Assembly (NCBI RefSeq): GCF_017487345.1
Contig: NZ_CP062006.1
Span: forward strand, 936,001 to 1,000,000
Direction: 5' to 3'
Length of the DNA stretch: 64,000 nucleotides
From: Brevundimonas pondensis
GTDB lineage: Bacteria > Pseudomonadota > Alphaproteobacteria > Caulobacterales > Caulobacteraceae
In this document: positions 1 to 8,470 of the stretch, in pieces
Position numbering within the stretch: position 1 is the stretch's first letter
Layout of the letters: every line of letters begins with the position of its first letter
Made by a program: the position numbers and the translations under genes
The notes under the pieces: generated by a model
Database searches by the model: none
What the model was told of the DNA's origin: nothing
Seen by the model: only the letters and a program-made list of their open reading frames with translations

Positions 1-134
1 ATTGCTTTGTCACGCACGAAGTAGCTGCCCATACCCCTTGTTTCGCAAGACTGTTTCTTTCGATGCGGAGATTGCTGACAAGGCTTGGGAATTTATTTTT
101 ATTGCTCAGTATTCCGATCAACCGCAACGCAGCA

Positions 135-710
135 TCAGAAGGTCGGCGGGGTGCAGGCGCTAATGACGACGCAGGGGACGTCGCCGACGTTACGAAAGCG
201 GTGCGGCAGGGTGCTGGGGAACAGATAGCCGTCGCCCGCCTTCAGCACCCGCGACTGACCGTCGACCGTGACTTCGAGGCGCCCGGAAATGATCAGTCCG
301 CCTTCCTCGCCTTCATGAGACAGCATGACCCGACCGCTGTCCGATCCGGGCTGATAGGTCTCGTGCAGGATCTGCAGGCTGCTGTCGTGGCCCGAGCCGA
401 GCTGACGGTAGGAGACTTCGCCGCGCGAAATGTCGGTCAGTTCGTCGTGGCGATAGAAGTGCTTGGTCGGGGTCTCGAACTCGGAGCTGAAGAACTCGCC
501 CAGGGACACGCCCGCCGCGTCCAGCAGCCGCTTCAGCGATCCGACCGAGGGACTGGTGCGGCCGCTCTCGACCAGGCTGACGGTGCTGGACGGCACCCCG
601 GCCTTGCGGGCTAGCGCGCGCTGCGACAGGCCGAGGCGGTCGCGAAGGGCCCGCAGGCGCGGGCCGATGATGTTGTCGTCTTCCATATCGCCGCGCGCCA
701 TTTCGCTCAT
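135..710 (-). CDS. XRE-family transcriptional regulator with C-terminal cupin domain
   Basis: This 191-residue protein has an N-terminal helix-turn-helix (about residues 17-72, with SQRALARKAGVPSSTVSLVE as recognition unit) followed by a small cupin domain (about 115-190) that normally binds the pathway metabolite. The layout matches the PuuR-like XRE-cupin family, which represses amine or amino-acid catabolic genes. The start at 710 shares ATGA with the stop of the upstream M20 hydrolase gene, so it is the last gene of a five-gene minus-strand operon and is probably its own pathway regulator. In-frame codons further upstream lie inside the M20 gene and are less likely starts. The family assignment is firm; the ligand is unknown. 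Confidence 0.9.
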   Translation of the reverse strand: MSEMARGDMEDDNIIGPRLRALRDRLGLSQRALARKAGVPSSTVSLVESGRTSPSVGSLKRLLDAAGVSLGEFFSSEFETPTKHFYRHDELTDISRGEVSYRQLGSGHDSSLQILHETYQPGSDSGRVMLSHEGEEGGLIISGRLEVTVDGQSRVLKAGDGYLFPSTLPHRFRNVGDVPCVVISACTPPTF

Positions 711-1993
711 CCTCGCTTGCGGGTCAGCAGGTCGTAGGCCGCGCGGGCCATGACCTTGGCCGAGTTGGTCATGTCGTCGATGCCGACCCATTCGTCCGGC
801 TGGTGCGCCAGATCCAGCACGCCGGGACCGTAGGCGATGCAGTCTTTCAGCTTGCCGATGCGGTCGATGTGCTTCTGGTCATAGGTGCCGGGCGAGCAGA
901 CGAACTGGGCCTTTTTGCCCAGCACCGTCTCAATGGCGGCGGCGGTCGTGCTGGCGACGGGACCGTCGCGGTCGGCCATGCTGGGCGCCACCTGGAACAG
1001 GTCGCGCATCTCATAGCGGAAGCCGTGGCGCTGGGCCGCCAGTCCGTCGAGGATGGCCTTCACCTCGCCCTTCACGTCGTCCAGCGTCTCCTCGATCAGG
1101 AAGCGGCGGTCGATGATCATGCGGCTGGAATCGGCCACGCAGGGGGCGGGCAGGCCGTCGAAGTCCTCGCCCTGACCGCCGTGGATCGAGTTGATGTTCA
1201 TCGTCGACTGGCGGGCGCCTTCGGGCACCACCGGCATGTCGGAATGGCGGGCGGCCATGGCGGGATAGAGCTTGCTCTCGAACGCCTCCATTACCGCGCC
1301 CATGTGGCGGATGGCCGAGTCGCCCAGGAAGGGCATGGAGCCGTGGGCGATGCGGCCCTTGGTCTCGATCTCGGCCCACCAGACGCCGCGGTGGCCGATG
1401 CAGACCCGGTCCACGTTCAGCGGCTCGGGGATGATGACGTGGTTGACGCGCGGCTCGGAGAACCAGCCCCGCTCGGCCAGATAGGCGACGCCGCCGTAAC
1501 CGCCGGATTCCTCGTCCACTGTGCCGGATATTTCGAGCGCGCCGGGCAGGGGCAGGCCGGAATCGATCAGGGCCTCGACTGCGATGATGGAGGCGGCCAG
1601 CCCGCCCTTCATGTCGCAGGCGCCGCGACCGTAGACTTTACCGTCTTTCACCTCACCGCCGAAGGGATCGACGGTCCAGCCGGCGCCGACCTCGACCACG
1701 TCGATGTGGCTGTTGAAGTGGACGCAAGGGCCCGGTTCAGAGCCGGTCCAGCGGGCGATGACGTTGGTGCGCGGATACTGGTCGCTGTCGCCCGGCGAGC
1801 CTTCGCCGCGCACATATTCGACGGTGAAGCCGCGCTTCTTCAGGCGCTCGCCGATGTATTCGGCGCAGGGGCGATAGGCCTCGCCCGGCGGGTTGATGGT
1901 GGGAAAGCGGATCAGGTCCTGCGTCAGGGCGACCAGTTCGTCGGTGCGTCCGTCGATCAGGTCCATGACGGTCTGCATGGTAGGGGCGCTCAT
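707..1993 (-). CDS. M20-family metallohydrolase (ArgE/DapE/ACY1 type)
   Basis: A 428-residue cytosolic zinc hydrolase of the ArgE/DapE deacylase family. The first metal motif SHIDVV is at residues 95-100 (H96, D98), the bridging aspartate lies in GRGACDMKG (D127), and the catalytic/metal pair is in GTVDEESGG (E161, E162). Length is normal for the family. Members remove acyl groups from amino acids or cleave small amide bonds. The gene lies between an isopropylmalate-dehydrogenase-like gene and the XRE-cupin regulator, so it probably acts on an N-acyl or amide intermediate of the same pathway rather than in arginine or lysine synthesis. The substrate cannot be read from the sequence. Confidence 0.88.
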   Translation of the reverse strand: MSAPTMQTVMDLIDGRTDELVALTQDLIRFPTINPPGEAYRPCAEYIGERLKKRGFTVEYVRGEGSPGDSDQYPRTNVIARWTGSEPGPCVHFNSHIDVVEVGAGWTVDPFGGEVKDGKVYGRGACDMKGGLAASIIAVEALIDSGLPLPGALEISGTVDEESGGYGGVAYLAERGWFSEPRVNHVIIPEPLNVDRVCIGHRGVWWAEIETKGRIAHGSMPFLGDSAIRHMGAVMEAFESKLYPAMAARHSDMPVVPEGARQSTMNINSIHGGQGEDFDGLPAPCVADSSRMIIDRRFLIEETLDDVKGEVKAILDGLAAQRHGFRYEMRDLFQVAPSMADRDGPVASTTAAAIETVLGKKAQFVCSPGTYDQKHIDRIGKLKDCIAYGPGVLDLAHQPDEWVGIDDMTNSAKVMARAAYDLLTRKRG

Positions 1994-2003
1994 CGGTTGA
2001 TCC

Positions 2004-3122
2004 TCACGCGAACTGGGCGTCCAGCGCGGCCAGAACCGCGTCGGTCATCTGAAGGGTGGAGACGGGGGCGACCCCGGCTTCCACGATGTCGGGGGTGCGG
2101 ACGCCGCTGGACACGACCTGCCGCACGGCGCGCTCCAGCCTGTCGGCCAGATCGGCGCGGTCGAACGACCAGCGCAGGCACAGGGCGAAGGACAGGATGG
2201 TGGCGATAGGGTTGGCGACGCCTTGCCCCGCGATATCGGGCGCCGAGCCGTGGATCGGCTCATACAAGCCCCGGCTGTTGCCGCCTTTTCCTAAGCCGGA
2301 CAGGGAGGCCGAGGGCAGCAGGCCCAGCGAGCCCGTCAGGGCCGCCGCCGCGTCGGACAGGATGTCGCCGAACAGGTTGTCGGTGACGATGACGTCGAAC
2401 TGGTCGGGACGCCGCACCAGCTGCATGGCGCAGTTGTCGGCGTACATGTGCGACAGTTCCACGTCGGGATAGTCGGCGGCGACCTCGGTCGCGACGGCCC
2501 GCCACAGGGCGCCGGTCTCCATGACATTGGCCTTGTCGACCGAGCAGACGCGGCGCTGGCGGGTGCGGGCCAGTTCGAAGGCCGTGCGGCAGACGCGGGC
2601 GATCTCGGCCTCGGTATAGGCCTGGGTGTCATAGGCGCGGCGCTGGCCGTCTGCGTCTACTTCATTGGCGCGGGGCAGGCTGAAATAGACCCCCGCCGTC
2701 GCCTCGCGCACGATCAGGATGTCGAGGCCCCGGATCAGTTCGGGCTTCAGCGCCGAGGTGTCCAGCAGTTCGTCGAAACAGACGGCGGGGCGCAGGTTGG
2801 CGTAGAGGTCCAGCGCCTGACGCAGGCGCAGGATGCCCATCTCGGGCCTCTGGGCGCGGGGCAGGTGGTCCCACTTCGGCCCGCCGACCGCGCCGAACAG
2901 GACGGCGTCAGAGGCCAGCGCCTGATCCACCACGTCCTCGGCGATGGGCGCGCCGACGGCGTCGATGCTGGCGCCTCCTGCGAGGGCCTCGCTCAGTTCA
3001 ATGCGCAGCCCGGCGTTCCGGGCCCAGTCGACGACGCGAAGGGTCTCGCGGATGATCTCAGGCCCGATGCCGTCGCCAGGCAGGACCAGCAGTTTGAAGG
3101 GACGGTCAGATGCAGCGGCCAC
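2004..3122 (-). CDS. 3-isopropylmalate dehydrogenase-like oxidative decarboxylase
   Basis: This 372-residue protein belongs to the isocitrate/isopropylmalate dehydrogenase superfamily. It begins with the typical LPGDGIGPE segment, keeps the substrate-arginine stretch ([16 protein letters not shown]), [13 protein letters not shown], the metal-site segment [14 protein letters not shown], and the NAD segment [13 protein letters not shown]. The usual LeuB segment RELTGGIYFG reads [10 protein letters not shown] here, so the substrate may not be isopropylmalate; tartrate- or methylated-malate-type dehydrogenases are alternatives. The start lies 17 bases inside the end of the SDR gene, indicating translational coupling. 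Its place in a catabolic operon with an aldehyde dehydrogenase argues for a degradative role. Confidence 0.85.
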   Translation of the reverse strand: MAAASDRPFKLLVLPGDGIGPEIIRETLRVVDWARNAGLRIELSEALAGGASIDAVGAPIAEDVVDQALASDAVLFGAVGGPKWDHLPRAQRPEMGILRLRQALDLYANLRPAVCFDELLDTSALKPELIRGLDILIVREATAGVYFSLPRANEVDADGQRRAYDTQAYTEAEIARVCRTAFELARTRQRRVCSVDKANVMETGALWRAVATEVAADYPDVELSHMYADNCAMQLVRRPDQFDVIVTDNLFGDILSDAAAALTGSLGLLPSASLSGLGKGGNSRGLYEPIHGSAPDIAGQGVANPIATILSFALCLRWSFDRADLADRLERAVRQVVSSGVRTPDIVEAGVAPVSTLQMTDAVLAALDAQFA

Positions 3123-3870
3123 CGTCCACCTCCATGGCCACGCCGGTGATCATCGAGGCGTCGTCCGAGCAGAGGAAGGCGGCGGCGGCGCCCATGTCCT
3201 CGGGCGTCGAGAAACGGCCGATGGGGATGGAGGCCAGGAACTTCGCCCGCACCTCGGGCGTGTCGGCGCCCATGAAGGTCTTCAGCAGGGGGGTGTCCCC
3301 CGCCACCGGGTTCAGGGCGTTCACCCGCACCTGGAAGGGCGCCAGTTCGACCGCCATGGCCCGCGTCGCCGTGATGACCCAGCCCTTGGAGGCGTTGTAC
3401 CAGGTCAGATTCGGGCGGGGGCTGACCCCGCCGGTCGAGGCGATGTTCAGGATGGCGCCGGAGCCTTGCGCCTTCATTGCGGGGACGAAGGCCTTCGACA
3501 TCAGATAGATGGCGCGCATGTTGACGTTGGTGATGCGGTCGAAGGCGTCGTCCGACAATTCGTCCAGCGGCTGGGGCGTGTGGCCGACGCCGGCGTTGTT
3601 GACCACGATGTCGACCCCGCCCAGCAGGCGGTTCGCCGTCTCGGCCAGAGCGGCCACGTCGGCGGCGCTGGATACGTCGGCCTTCACGCCCAGATCGGCG
3701 TCGCCCAGTTCAGCGGCCAGGGCGCGTGCGGCCTCAAAGTTCAGGTCGGCGACGATGACGCGGGCGCCTTCCTCGGCGAAGCGGCGCGCGATGCCGGCGC
3801 CGAAGCCGGAGGCTCCGCCCGTGACGATCGCTCGCTTGCCCTCCAGCCGCTTCGATCTGTTCTCCCCCAA
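3106..3870 (-). CDS. SDR-family NAD(P)-dependent oxidoreductase
   Basis: A classical short-chain dehydrogenase of 254 residues. The nucleotide-binding TGGASGFG lies at residues 17-24, NNAG at 91-94, the catalytic serine near 145 (NIAS), and YNASK supplies Y158 and K162. D42 after the second strand favours NAD over NADP. The C-terminus ([14 protein letters not shown]) is typical of the FabG/glucose-1-dehydrogenase branch. It is the second gene of the operon, 17 bases after the aldehyde dehydrogenase and overlapping the next gene. It probably oxidises an alcohol or hydroxy intermediate; the substrate is not predictable. Confidence 0.9.
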   Translation of the reverse strand: MGENRSKRLEGKRAIVTGGASGFGAGIARRFAEEGARVIVADLNFEAARALAAELGDADLGVKADVSSAADVAALAETANRLLGGVDIVVNNAGVGHTPQPLDELSDDAFDRITNVNMRAIYLMSKAFVPAMKAQGSGAILNIASTGGVSPRPNLTWYNASKGWVITATRAMAVELAPFQVRVNALNPVAGDTPLLKTFMGADTPEVRAKFLASIPIGRFSTPEDMGAAAAFLCSDDASMITGVAMEVDGGRCI

Positions 3871-3887
3871 GACGCTACTCCCTTGCG

Positions 3888-5336
3888 CTATCCGTGATGG
3901 GCCGCGACGGTCTTCAGGGTGGTGAAGGCGTAGAGCGCCTCGAACCCCTTCTCGCGACCGTGGCCCGATTTTCCGACGCCGCCGAAGGGCAGTTCCACCC
4001 CGCCCGCCGCGCCGTAGTTGTTGATGAAGACCTGTCCGGCCCGCAGCCGTTTCGCCAGCCGCATCTGCCGCCCGCCGTCTGCGGTCCAGACGCCTGCGAC
4101 CAGGCCGTAATCCGTGCCGTTGGCGATGGCGACGGCCTCATCCTCGGTCTCGAAGGGGATGACGACAACGGCGGGGCCGAAGATTTCCTGCTGCGCCAGC
4201 GAATGATCGGGCGCGACATTTGCGAACAGGGTCGGGGCCACATAGGCGCCGCCTTCGGGCAGGTCGCCCAGCGTCGCCTGCGCTGCGATCAGGCCGTCGG
4301 CGCGGCCCATCTCGATATAGCGCTCGACCATGGCCTGCTGTTTCTTCGACACCAGCGGGCCGACGTCGCGGTCGTCCATCGCGGGGCCGACAGTCAGGGC
4401 GTTGAAGCGCTCGCCCATGCGGCGCACCACCTCGTCATAGACGCCGCGCTGGACCAGCACGCGCGATCCGGCCGAACAGGTCTGGCCCGCGTTCTGGACG
4501 CCGGCGTTGACGAGGAAGGGCAGGGCCTTGTCCAGATCGGCGTCGTCGAACACCAGCTGGGGCGACTTGCCGCCCAGCTCCAGCGTCACCGGTACGGCGT
4601 TGATCGCCGCCGCCTGCTGGATGGCGACGCCCACCCCGGTCGAGCCGGTGAAGGACAGGTGGTTGATCCCCGGATGGGCGGCCAGGGCCGCGCCCGCTTC
4701 GGCGCCCGTGCCGGTCACGACGTTCAGCGCGCCTGCGGGCAGGCCGCAGTCGGCGGCCACATGGGCGAAGGCCAGCGCCGTCAGCGACGCCTGCTCGGCG
4801 GGCTTCAGCACCACGGCGTTGCCGACGCACAGGGCGGCCACGACCGAGCGGCCGATGATCTGCATCGGGTAGTTCCAGGGGATGATGTGCCCCGTCACGC
4901 CGTGCGGCTCGCGCAGGGTGTAGACGGTATAGCCGTCCTGGAAGGGAATGGTTTCGCCGTGCAGCTTGTCCGCCGCGCCCGCGTAGAATTCGAGGTAGCG
5001 AGACAGCGCGATCACGTCGTTGCGGGCCTGTTTCAGAGGCTTGCCGACGTCCAGCGCCTCAAGCTCGGCCAGCAGGTCGATGCGGGCTTCGACCTCGCGC
5101 CCCATGCGGGCCAGGATGCGGCCGCGCTCGACCGCCGTCATGCGGCCCCACGGCCCGTCCAGCGCCGTGCGTGCAGCTTGAACCGCCGCGTCAATGTCCG
5201 CCGTCCCACCCGCCGCCAACGTGCCCAGGGCCTCACCGGTCGAGGGATTTTCGATGGCGAGCGTCTGGCCGCCGACCGGCGCGCGCCATTGGCCGCCGAT
5301 GAAGACCTGATCGGTAGGAAAGGGCGCGATCATCAA
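3888..5336 (-). CDS. Aldehyde dehydrogenase family protein
   Basis: A full-length (482 aa) NAD(P)-dependent aldehyde dehydrogenase. N155 in IPWNYP, the general base E253 in TLELGGKSP and the nucleophile C287 in NAGQTCSAGS are all present, as is the C-terminal PFGGVGKSGHGREKG segment typical of the betaine-/gamma-aminobutyraldehyde dehydrogenase branch. It is the first gene of a minus-strand operon that continues into the SDR, isopropylmalate-dehydrogenase-like, M20 and XRE-cupin genes. With a PuuR-like regulator in the same operon, an amine-derived aldehyde is a reasonable guess for the substrate, but this is inference. Confidence 0.93.
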   Translation of the reverse strand: MMIAPFPTDQVFIGGQWRAPVGGQTLAIENPSTGEALGTLAAGGTADIDAAVQAARTALDGPWGRMTAVERGRILARMGREVEARIDLLAELEALDVGKPLKQARNDVIALSRYLEFYAGAADKLHGETIPFQDGYTVYTLREPHGVTGHIIPWNYPMQIIGRSVVAALCVGNAVVLKPAEQASLTALAFAHVAADCGLPAGALNVVTGTGAEAGAALAAHPGINHLSFTGSTGVGVAIQQAAAINAVPVTLELGGKSPQLVFDDADLDKALPFLVNAGVQNAGQTCSAGSRVLVQRGVYDEVVRRMGERFNALTVGPAMDDRDVGPLVSKKQQAMVERYIEMGRADGLIAAQATLGDLPEGGAYVAPTLFANVAPDHSLAQQEIFGPAVVVIPFETEDEAVAIANGTDYGLVAGVWTADGGRQMRLAKRLRAGQVFINNYGAAGGVELPFGGVGKSGHGREKGFEALYAFTTLKTVAAHHG

Positions 5337-5453
5337 GCGTGCTCACCATCATCGCTCGCCATCGCGAACGCTCGACAGTCAGTGGGCCTGATTATGGATT
5401 AGGCAACAAGCCCTTTATGGCGATACGCCAAGTGACTGTTTTTCGGTGTCGGA

Positions 5454-5490
5454 TGATCAAGATTATGATCAATCTGGCAGTAACTGATCA
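5454..5490. promoter_or_regulatory. Three TGATCA palindromes upstream of the aldehyde dehydrogenase operon
   Basis: The hexamer TGATCA occurs at 5454-5459, 5466-5471 and 5485-5490, about 120-150 bases before the start of the minus-strand catabolic operon and touching the end of the membrane-protein gene. The first two are 12 bases apart centre to centre. They could be operator sites for the XRE-cupin regulator encoded at the operon end. This is inference from position and symmetry only. Confidence 0.35.
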
Positions 5491-6174
5491 CGAAACCGGA
5501 TGGGGTGGCGGGTTCGGATGCATGCTCAGAACCGCGCGTTGCGCCTGGTCGATGTGAAAGGCCAGCCAGGCGTGGATGCCGACGAATTTCAGGCTGTCCT
5601 CGGCCGCGACGGCCATGCTTTCCGTCGAGTGCAGCAGGATGTCGATCGCCAGGCTGCCGCCGAACAGCAGGAAGGCCAGCAGCAGGAAGGCGCCCTCGGA
5701 CGACAGCAGGCGGCGGCGCTGGACGAAGGCGTAGGCCATGCCGGTGAGGCCGTAAGCCCCCAGAACAACCTCCTGGGGAAGGCCCCAACCAGGAAGAATG
5801 GATTCGTGCAGCAACAGCATGTCATCCAGGCACAAGGCGAGGCTGAGGGCGCCGCCGAACGCCAGCGACGACCATCTCGACGCCGCTTCGCCCCGGCTCC
5901 AGAGACAGAGGGCGGCGAATAGCGCCGTGCCGGCGGCCAAAGCCCAGCTGATGGCGCCGAGAGAGGACATCACGCCGTAATAGCCCCGGCAGCAATAGCC
6001 GGAAGCCTGGGCCCCGGCGATCACGTCCATGAACAGCAAGCGCGGGTCGGCGAAGGGCTGAAAGCTCGCTACAGCCGCCGCCAGCGTGGCGAGCGCCACC
6101 AGGAGGCTGGAGAAGATCGTCATGAGGCGCGGCATCGACCGCAAGGCGGACCGGGTCGCGACTTGAATGGTCAT
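5488..6174 (-). CDS. Polytopic membrane protein of unknown function
   Basis: A 228-residue protein rich in hydrophobic helices (about 18-38, 70-92, 102-118, 130-150, 160-178), ending in a polar tail. Conserved-looking polar residues sit inside or beside the membrane: LDDMLLLHES, AIDILLHSTES and EDSLKFVGIHAWLAFH, so several D/H/E residues may face each other at the membrane as in a metal-dependent integral enzyme. A cysteine pair (GYCCRGYY) follows the first helix. No family is recognised with confidence. It stands alone on the minus strand, 151 bases upstream of the aldehyde dehydrogenase operon. Confidence 0.6.
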   Translation of the reverse strand: MTIQVATRSALRSMPRLMTIFSSLLVALATLAAAVASFQPFADPRLLFMDVIAGAQASGYCCRGYYGVMSSLGAISWALAAGTALFAALCLWSRGEAASRWSSLAFGGALSLALCLDDMLLLHESILPGWGLPQEVVLGAYGLTGMAYAFVQRRRLLSSEGAFLLLAFLLFGGSLAIDILLHSTESMAVAAEDSLKFVGIHAWLAFHIDQAQRAVLSMHPNPPPHPVS

Positions 6175-6331
6175 GAAGCAATCTCGTCGACGGAATGGTC
6201 AAGCTTGTCGAGAGATTATGACGGGTTCTGATCTTATTCCAGTGCGAAGCGTCTGGCGCGTCGGCAACGCATGCCCAGGCTGCGCGTCGCCTTGGGGTGG
6301 GGGTGAGATGTCGATCTATCTGAAGGCCGGT

Positions 6332-6367
6332 GGCGGTGCTGCCAGTCTAATGCGAACTTGTCTCCAC
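6332..6367 (+). repeat. Solo end of an IS6-family-like element
   Basis: Positions 6332-6350 match the left end of the IS6 element at 24187-24205 in 18 of 19 bases, and in both places the same hexamer CTCCAC follows after exactly 11 bases. No transposase follows here, so this looks like the scar of a related insertion whose body was lost, in the 286-base gap between the membrane protein and the small HTH gene. Nothing else is recognised in that gap. Confidence 0.55.
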
Positions 6368-6460
6368 AATAACTGCGCCTGGAAGGCGCGCGTCGGGCGC
6401 CCATAGGTCGCGCCATGGGACTGCTTCCTCCGGTAAAGAAATTCGCCGAAGTGGCGGTAT

Positions 6461-6766
6461 CTATCGAGAAGGGGCTTCGTCGATCAGATCGAGGAGTGAC
6501 TTCAAACGCTCTCGCAGCGCCGGCACGTGAACGCCCGACAAGGCTGACCTTCGTCCTGAGAGGGCCAAAACGGTTTCGAAGACGGCATCCGAGGCGCGGA
6601 TGAGGGACACGAGGTTTTCTCCGCTCGGACCGTTGCGGCCCTCGAACCAGTTGCGGACCGCGCGTTCGCTGGCGCGCGTAATCCGTCCGACCTCTTTCCG
6701 TGCCGAGGGCGTCGCCCCCCACTCGCGCCGCATGGCCGCGGCGATCTGCTGCGAGAAGCTCTCCAT
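6461..6766 (-). CDS. Small helix-turn-helix protein, divergent from the recombinase
   Basis: A 101-residue protein starting at the methionine at 6766. Residues about 22-65 form a Cro/XRE-like helix-turn-helix (GRITRASERAVRNWFEGRNG), preceded by FSQQIAAAMRREWG and followed by a helical tail. Similar short HTH proteins sit beside phage- or element-borne recombinases. It is transcribed away from the serine recombinase across an intergenic space with three GTGAAA-type half-sites, so it is likely the local repressor of the module. A longer reading frame continues upstream but is antisense to the recombinase and is not credible. Confidence 0.65.
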   Translation of the reverse strand: MESFSQQIAAAMRREWGATPSARKEVGRITRASERAVRNWFEGRNGPSGENLVSLIRASDAVFETVLALSGRRSALSGVHVPALRERLKSLLDLIDEAPSR

Positions 6767-6782
6767 CCTACGCCTCTTCCGT

Positions 6783-6843
6783 GTGAAAAGTTTTTCCTGT
6801 TTGGGACTGAAGTTTTCACTCCAATTTCTGAAACGACTTTCAC
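6783..6843. promoter_or_regulatory. Cluster of GTGAAAA-type half-sites in a divergent promoter
   Basis: GTGAAAAGT occurs at 6783-6791 and its inverted form at 6811-6819 (AGTTTTCAC) and 6836-6843 (ACTTTCAC). They lie in the A/T-rich space between the small HTH gene and the recombinase gene, where an autoregulatory operator would be expected. The assignment to the HTH protein is inferred from position. Confidence 0.45.
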
Positions 6844-6907
6844 GTCGGAGGGCGCTTACGGTGTCGGTCCAACCGTGCCGCCAAGGCGGCGAACGACCGG
6901 CAGGGCG

Positions 6908-8470
6908 ATGCAGCGACCGAGGGACCAGTGCGGAGGTGAATGCGGGACGCTGGTGCGTGCGGCTCAGTACGTGCGCATGTCGACCGAGCATCAAAAATAC
7001 TCCACCGAGAACCAATCGGAAGCGCTTGCGGCCTACGCCGCACGGCGGGGATTTGAAATCGTCAAAACCTATGCCGACGCGGGGAAAAGCGGCCTGAAGC
7101 TGGATGGACGCGCCGCGCTGCAAGGCTTGATCGCCGACGTGCGCCGCGGCGTCGCCGACTTCGACGCCATCCTCGTCTACGACGTCAGCCGGTGGGGCCG
7201 GTTTCAAGACGCCGACGAGAGCGCCTACTACGAGTTCATCTGCCGCGAGGCCGGCATCGCGGTGCACTATTGCGCAGAGCAGTTCGAGAACGACGGCAGT
7301 CTCAGCGCCACCATCATCAAGAGCATGAAACGTGCGATGGCCGGTGAGTATAGCCGCGAGCTGTCGACCAAGGTGTTCGCCGGCCAGTGCCGGTTGATCA
7401 CCCTCGGCTTCCGTCAAGGCGGACCGGCTGGGTTTGGATTGCGCCGCCAGCTGGTCGATGAGCTCTGCCATCCCAAGGGGGAGCTGGCGCGCGGCGAGCA
7501 GAAGAGCCTGCAAACGGATCGCGTGGTCCTAACGCCTGGACCGCCGCAGGAGGTGGAGGTGGTCCGCCGCCTTTATCGGCTATTTGTCCTTCAGCGACGT
7601 TCGGAAAGCGAGATCGCCGCCCTGCTCAACGCCGAAGGCGTGATGACCGATCTCGGGCGACCGTGGACGCGATCGACGGTCCACCAGGTGCTGACCAATG
7701 AAAAATACATCGGCAACAACGTTTACAATCGACGCTCCTTCAAGCTGAAGGCCAAACGGGTTTTGAACACGCCCGATATGTGGGTGCGCAAGGACGGCGC
7801 TTTCGAAGGCATCGTCGAGCCCGACTTCTTCGAAGCGGCGCAGAGAATCATTCAGGACCGCAGTCGGCGCTTCTCCGACGAGGAACTGCTCGGCCAGCTG
7901 TCGGCGCTCCTGGAGCAGAAGGGCTGGTTGTCGGGATTGGTCATCGACGAAGTCGAAGACATGGCGTCGAGTTCGACCTTTCGTCAGCGCTTCGGCAGCT
8001 TGGTGCGCGCCTACGCCCTGATCGGCTACGCGCCGGCGAAGGATTTCCGCTACATCGAAACCAATCGCGCGCTGCGCCGCCTCCACCCGGATATCGTGGC
8101 CCAAGTGATCGACGGGGTGGCGCAGGCCGGCGGAACGGCGGCGCGTGACGAGACCACCGACATGATCACCGTCAACGCCGAGTTCACCGCCTCCATCGTG
8201 CTCGCTCGGTGTTGCGAAACCGCCGGCGGGGCGCTGCGATGGAAAATTCGGCTGGATCAAGGGCTGCGACCGGACATCACCATCGCCGTCCGGATGCAGG
8301 CCGGCAACGAGCAAATCCGCGACTACTATCTTCTGCCCTGGATCGAGGGCGGCGCCGATCCCAGCCTCAAACTGTCGCCGGAAAACGGAGTGCGGTTCGA
8401 CGCCTTTCGTTTCGACGACTTGGACGCCTTTTACGACCTCACACGACGGACGGAGCTGCGGGCGGCATGA
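6908..8470 (+). CDS. Large serine recombinase (resolvase/invertase superfamily)
   Basis: About 520 residues. The N-terminal resolvase domain carries the nucleophile in AAQYVRMSTEHQ (S25 from this start) and an active-site arginine in VYDVSRWGR. A Recombinase domain follows (SESEIAALLNAEG, then RPWTRSTVHQVLTNEKYIGN), as in large serine integrases. The C-terminal third lacks an obvious four-cysteine zinc ribbon. The start is uncertain: ATG 6908 has only a weak ribosome site and an ATG at 6875 is also in frame. The stop overlaps the next gene as ATGA. This recombinase plus two RepB/ParB-like genes is a recurrent alphaproteobacterial cassette, probably mobile; its target site is unknown. Confidence 0.88.
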   Translation: MQRPRDQCGGECGTLVRAAQYVRMSTEHQKYSTENQSEALAAYAARRGFEIVKTYADAGKSGLKLDGRAALQGLIADVRRGVADFDAILVYDVSRWGRFQDADESAYYEFICREAGIAVHYCAEQFENDGSLSATIIKSMKRAMAGEYSRELSTKVFAGQCRLITLGFRQGGPAGFGLRRQLVDELCHPKGELARGEQKSLQTDRVVLTPGPPQEVEVVRRLYRLFVLQRRSESEIAALLNAEGVMTDLGRPWTRSTVHQVLTNEKYIGNNVYNRRSFKLKAKRVLNTPDMWVRKDGAFEGIVEPDFFEAAQRIIQDRSRRFSDEELLGQLSALLEQKGWLSGLVIDEVEDMASSSTFRQRFGSLVRAYALIGYAPAKDFRYIETNRALRRLHPDIVAQVIDGVAQAGGTAARDETTDMITVNAEFTASIVLARCCETAGGALRWKIRLDQGLRPDITIAVRMQAGNEQIRDYYLLPWIEGGADPSLKLSPENGVRFDAFRFDDLDAFYDLTRRTELRAA

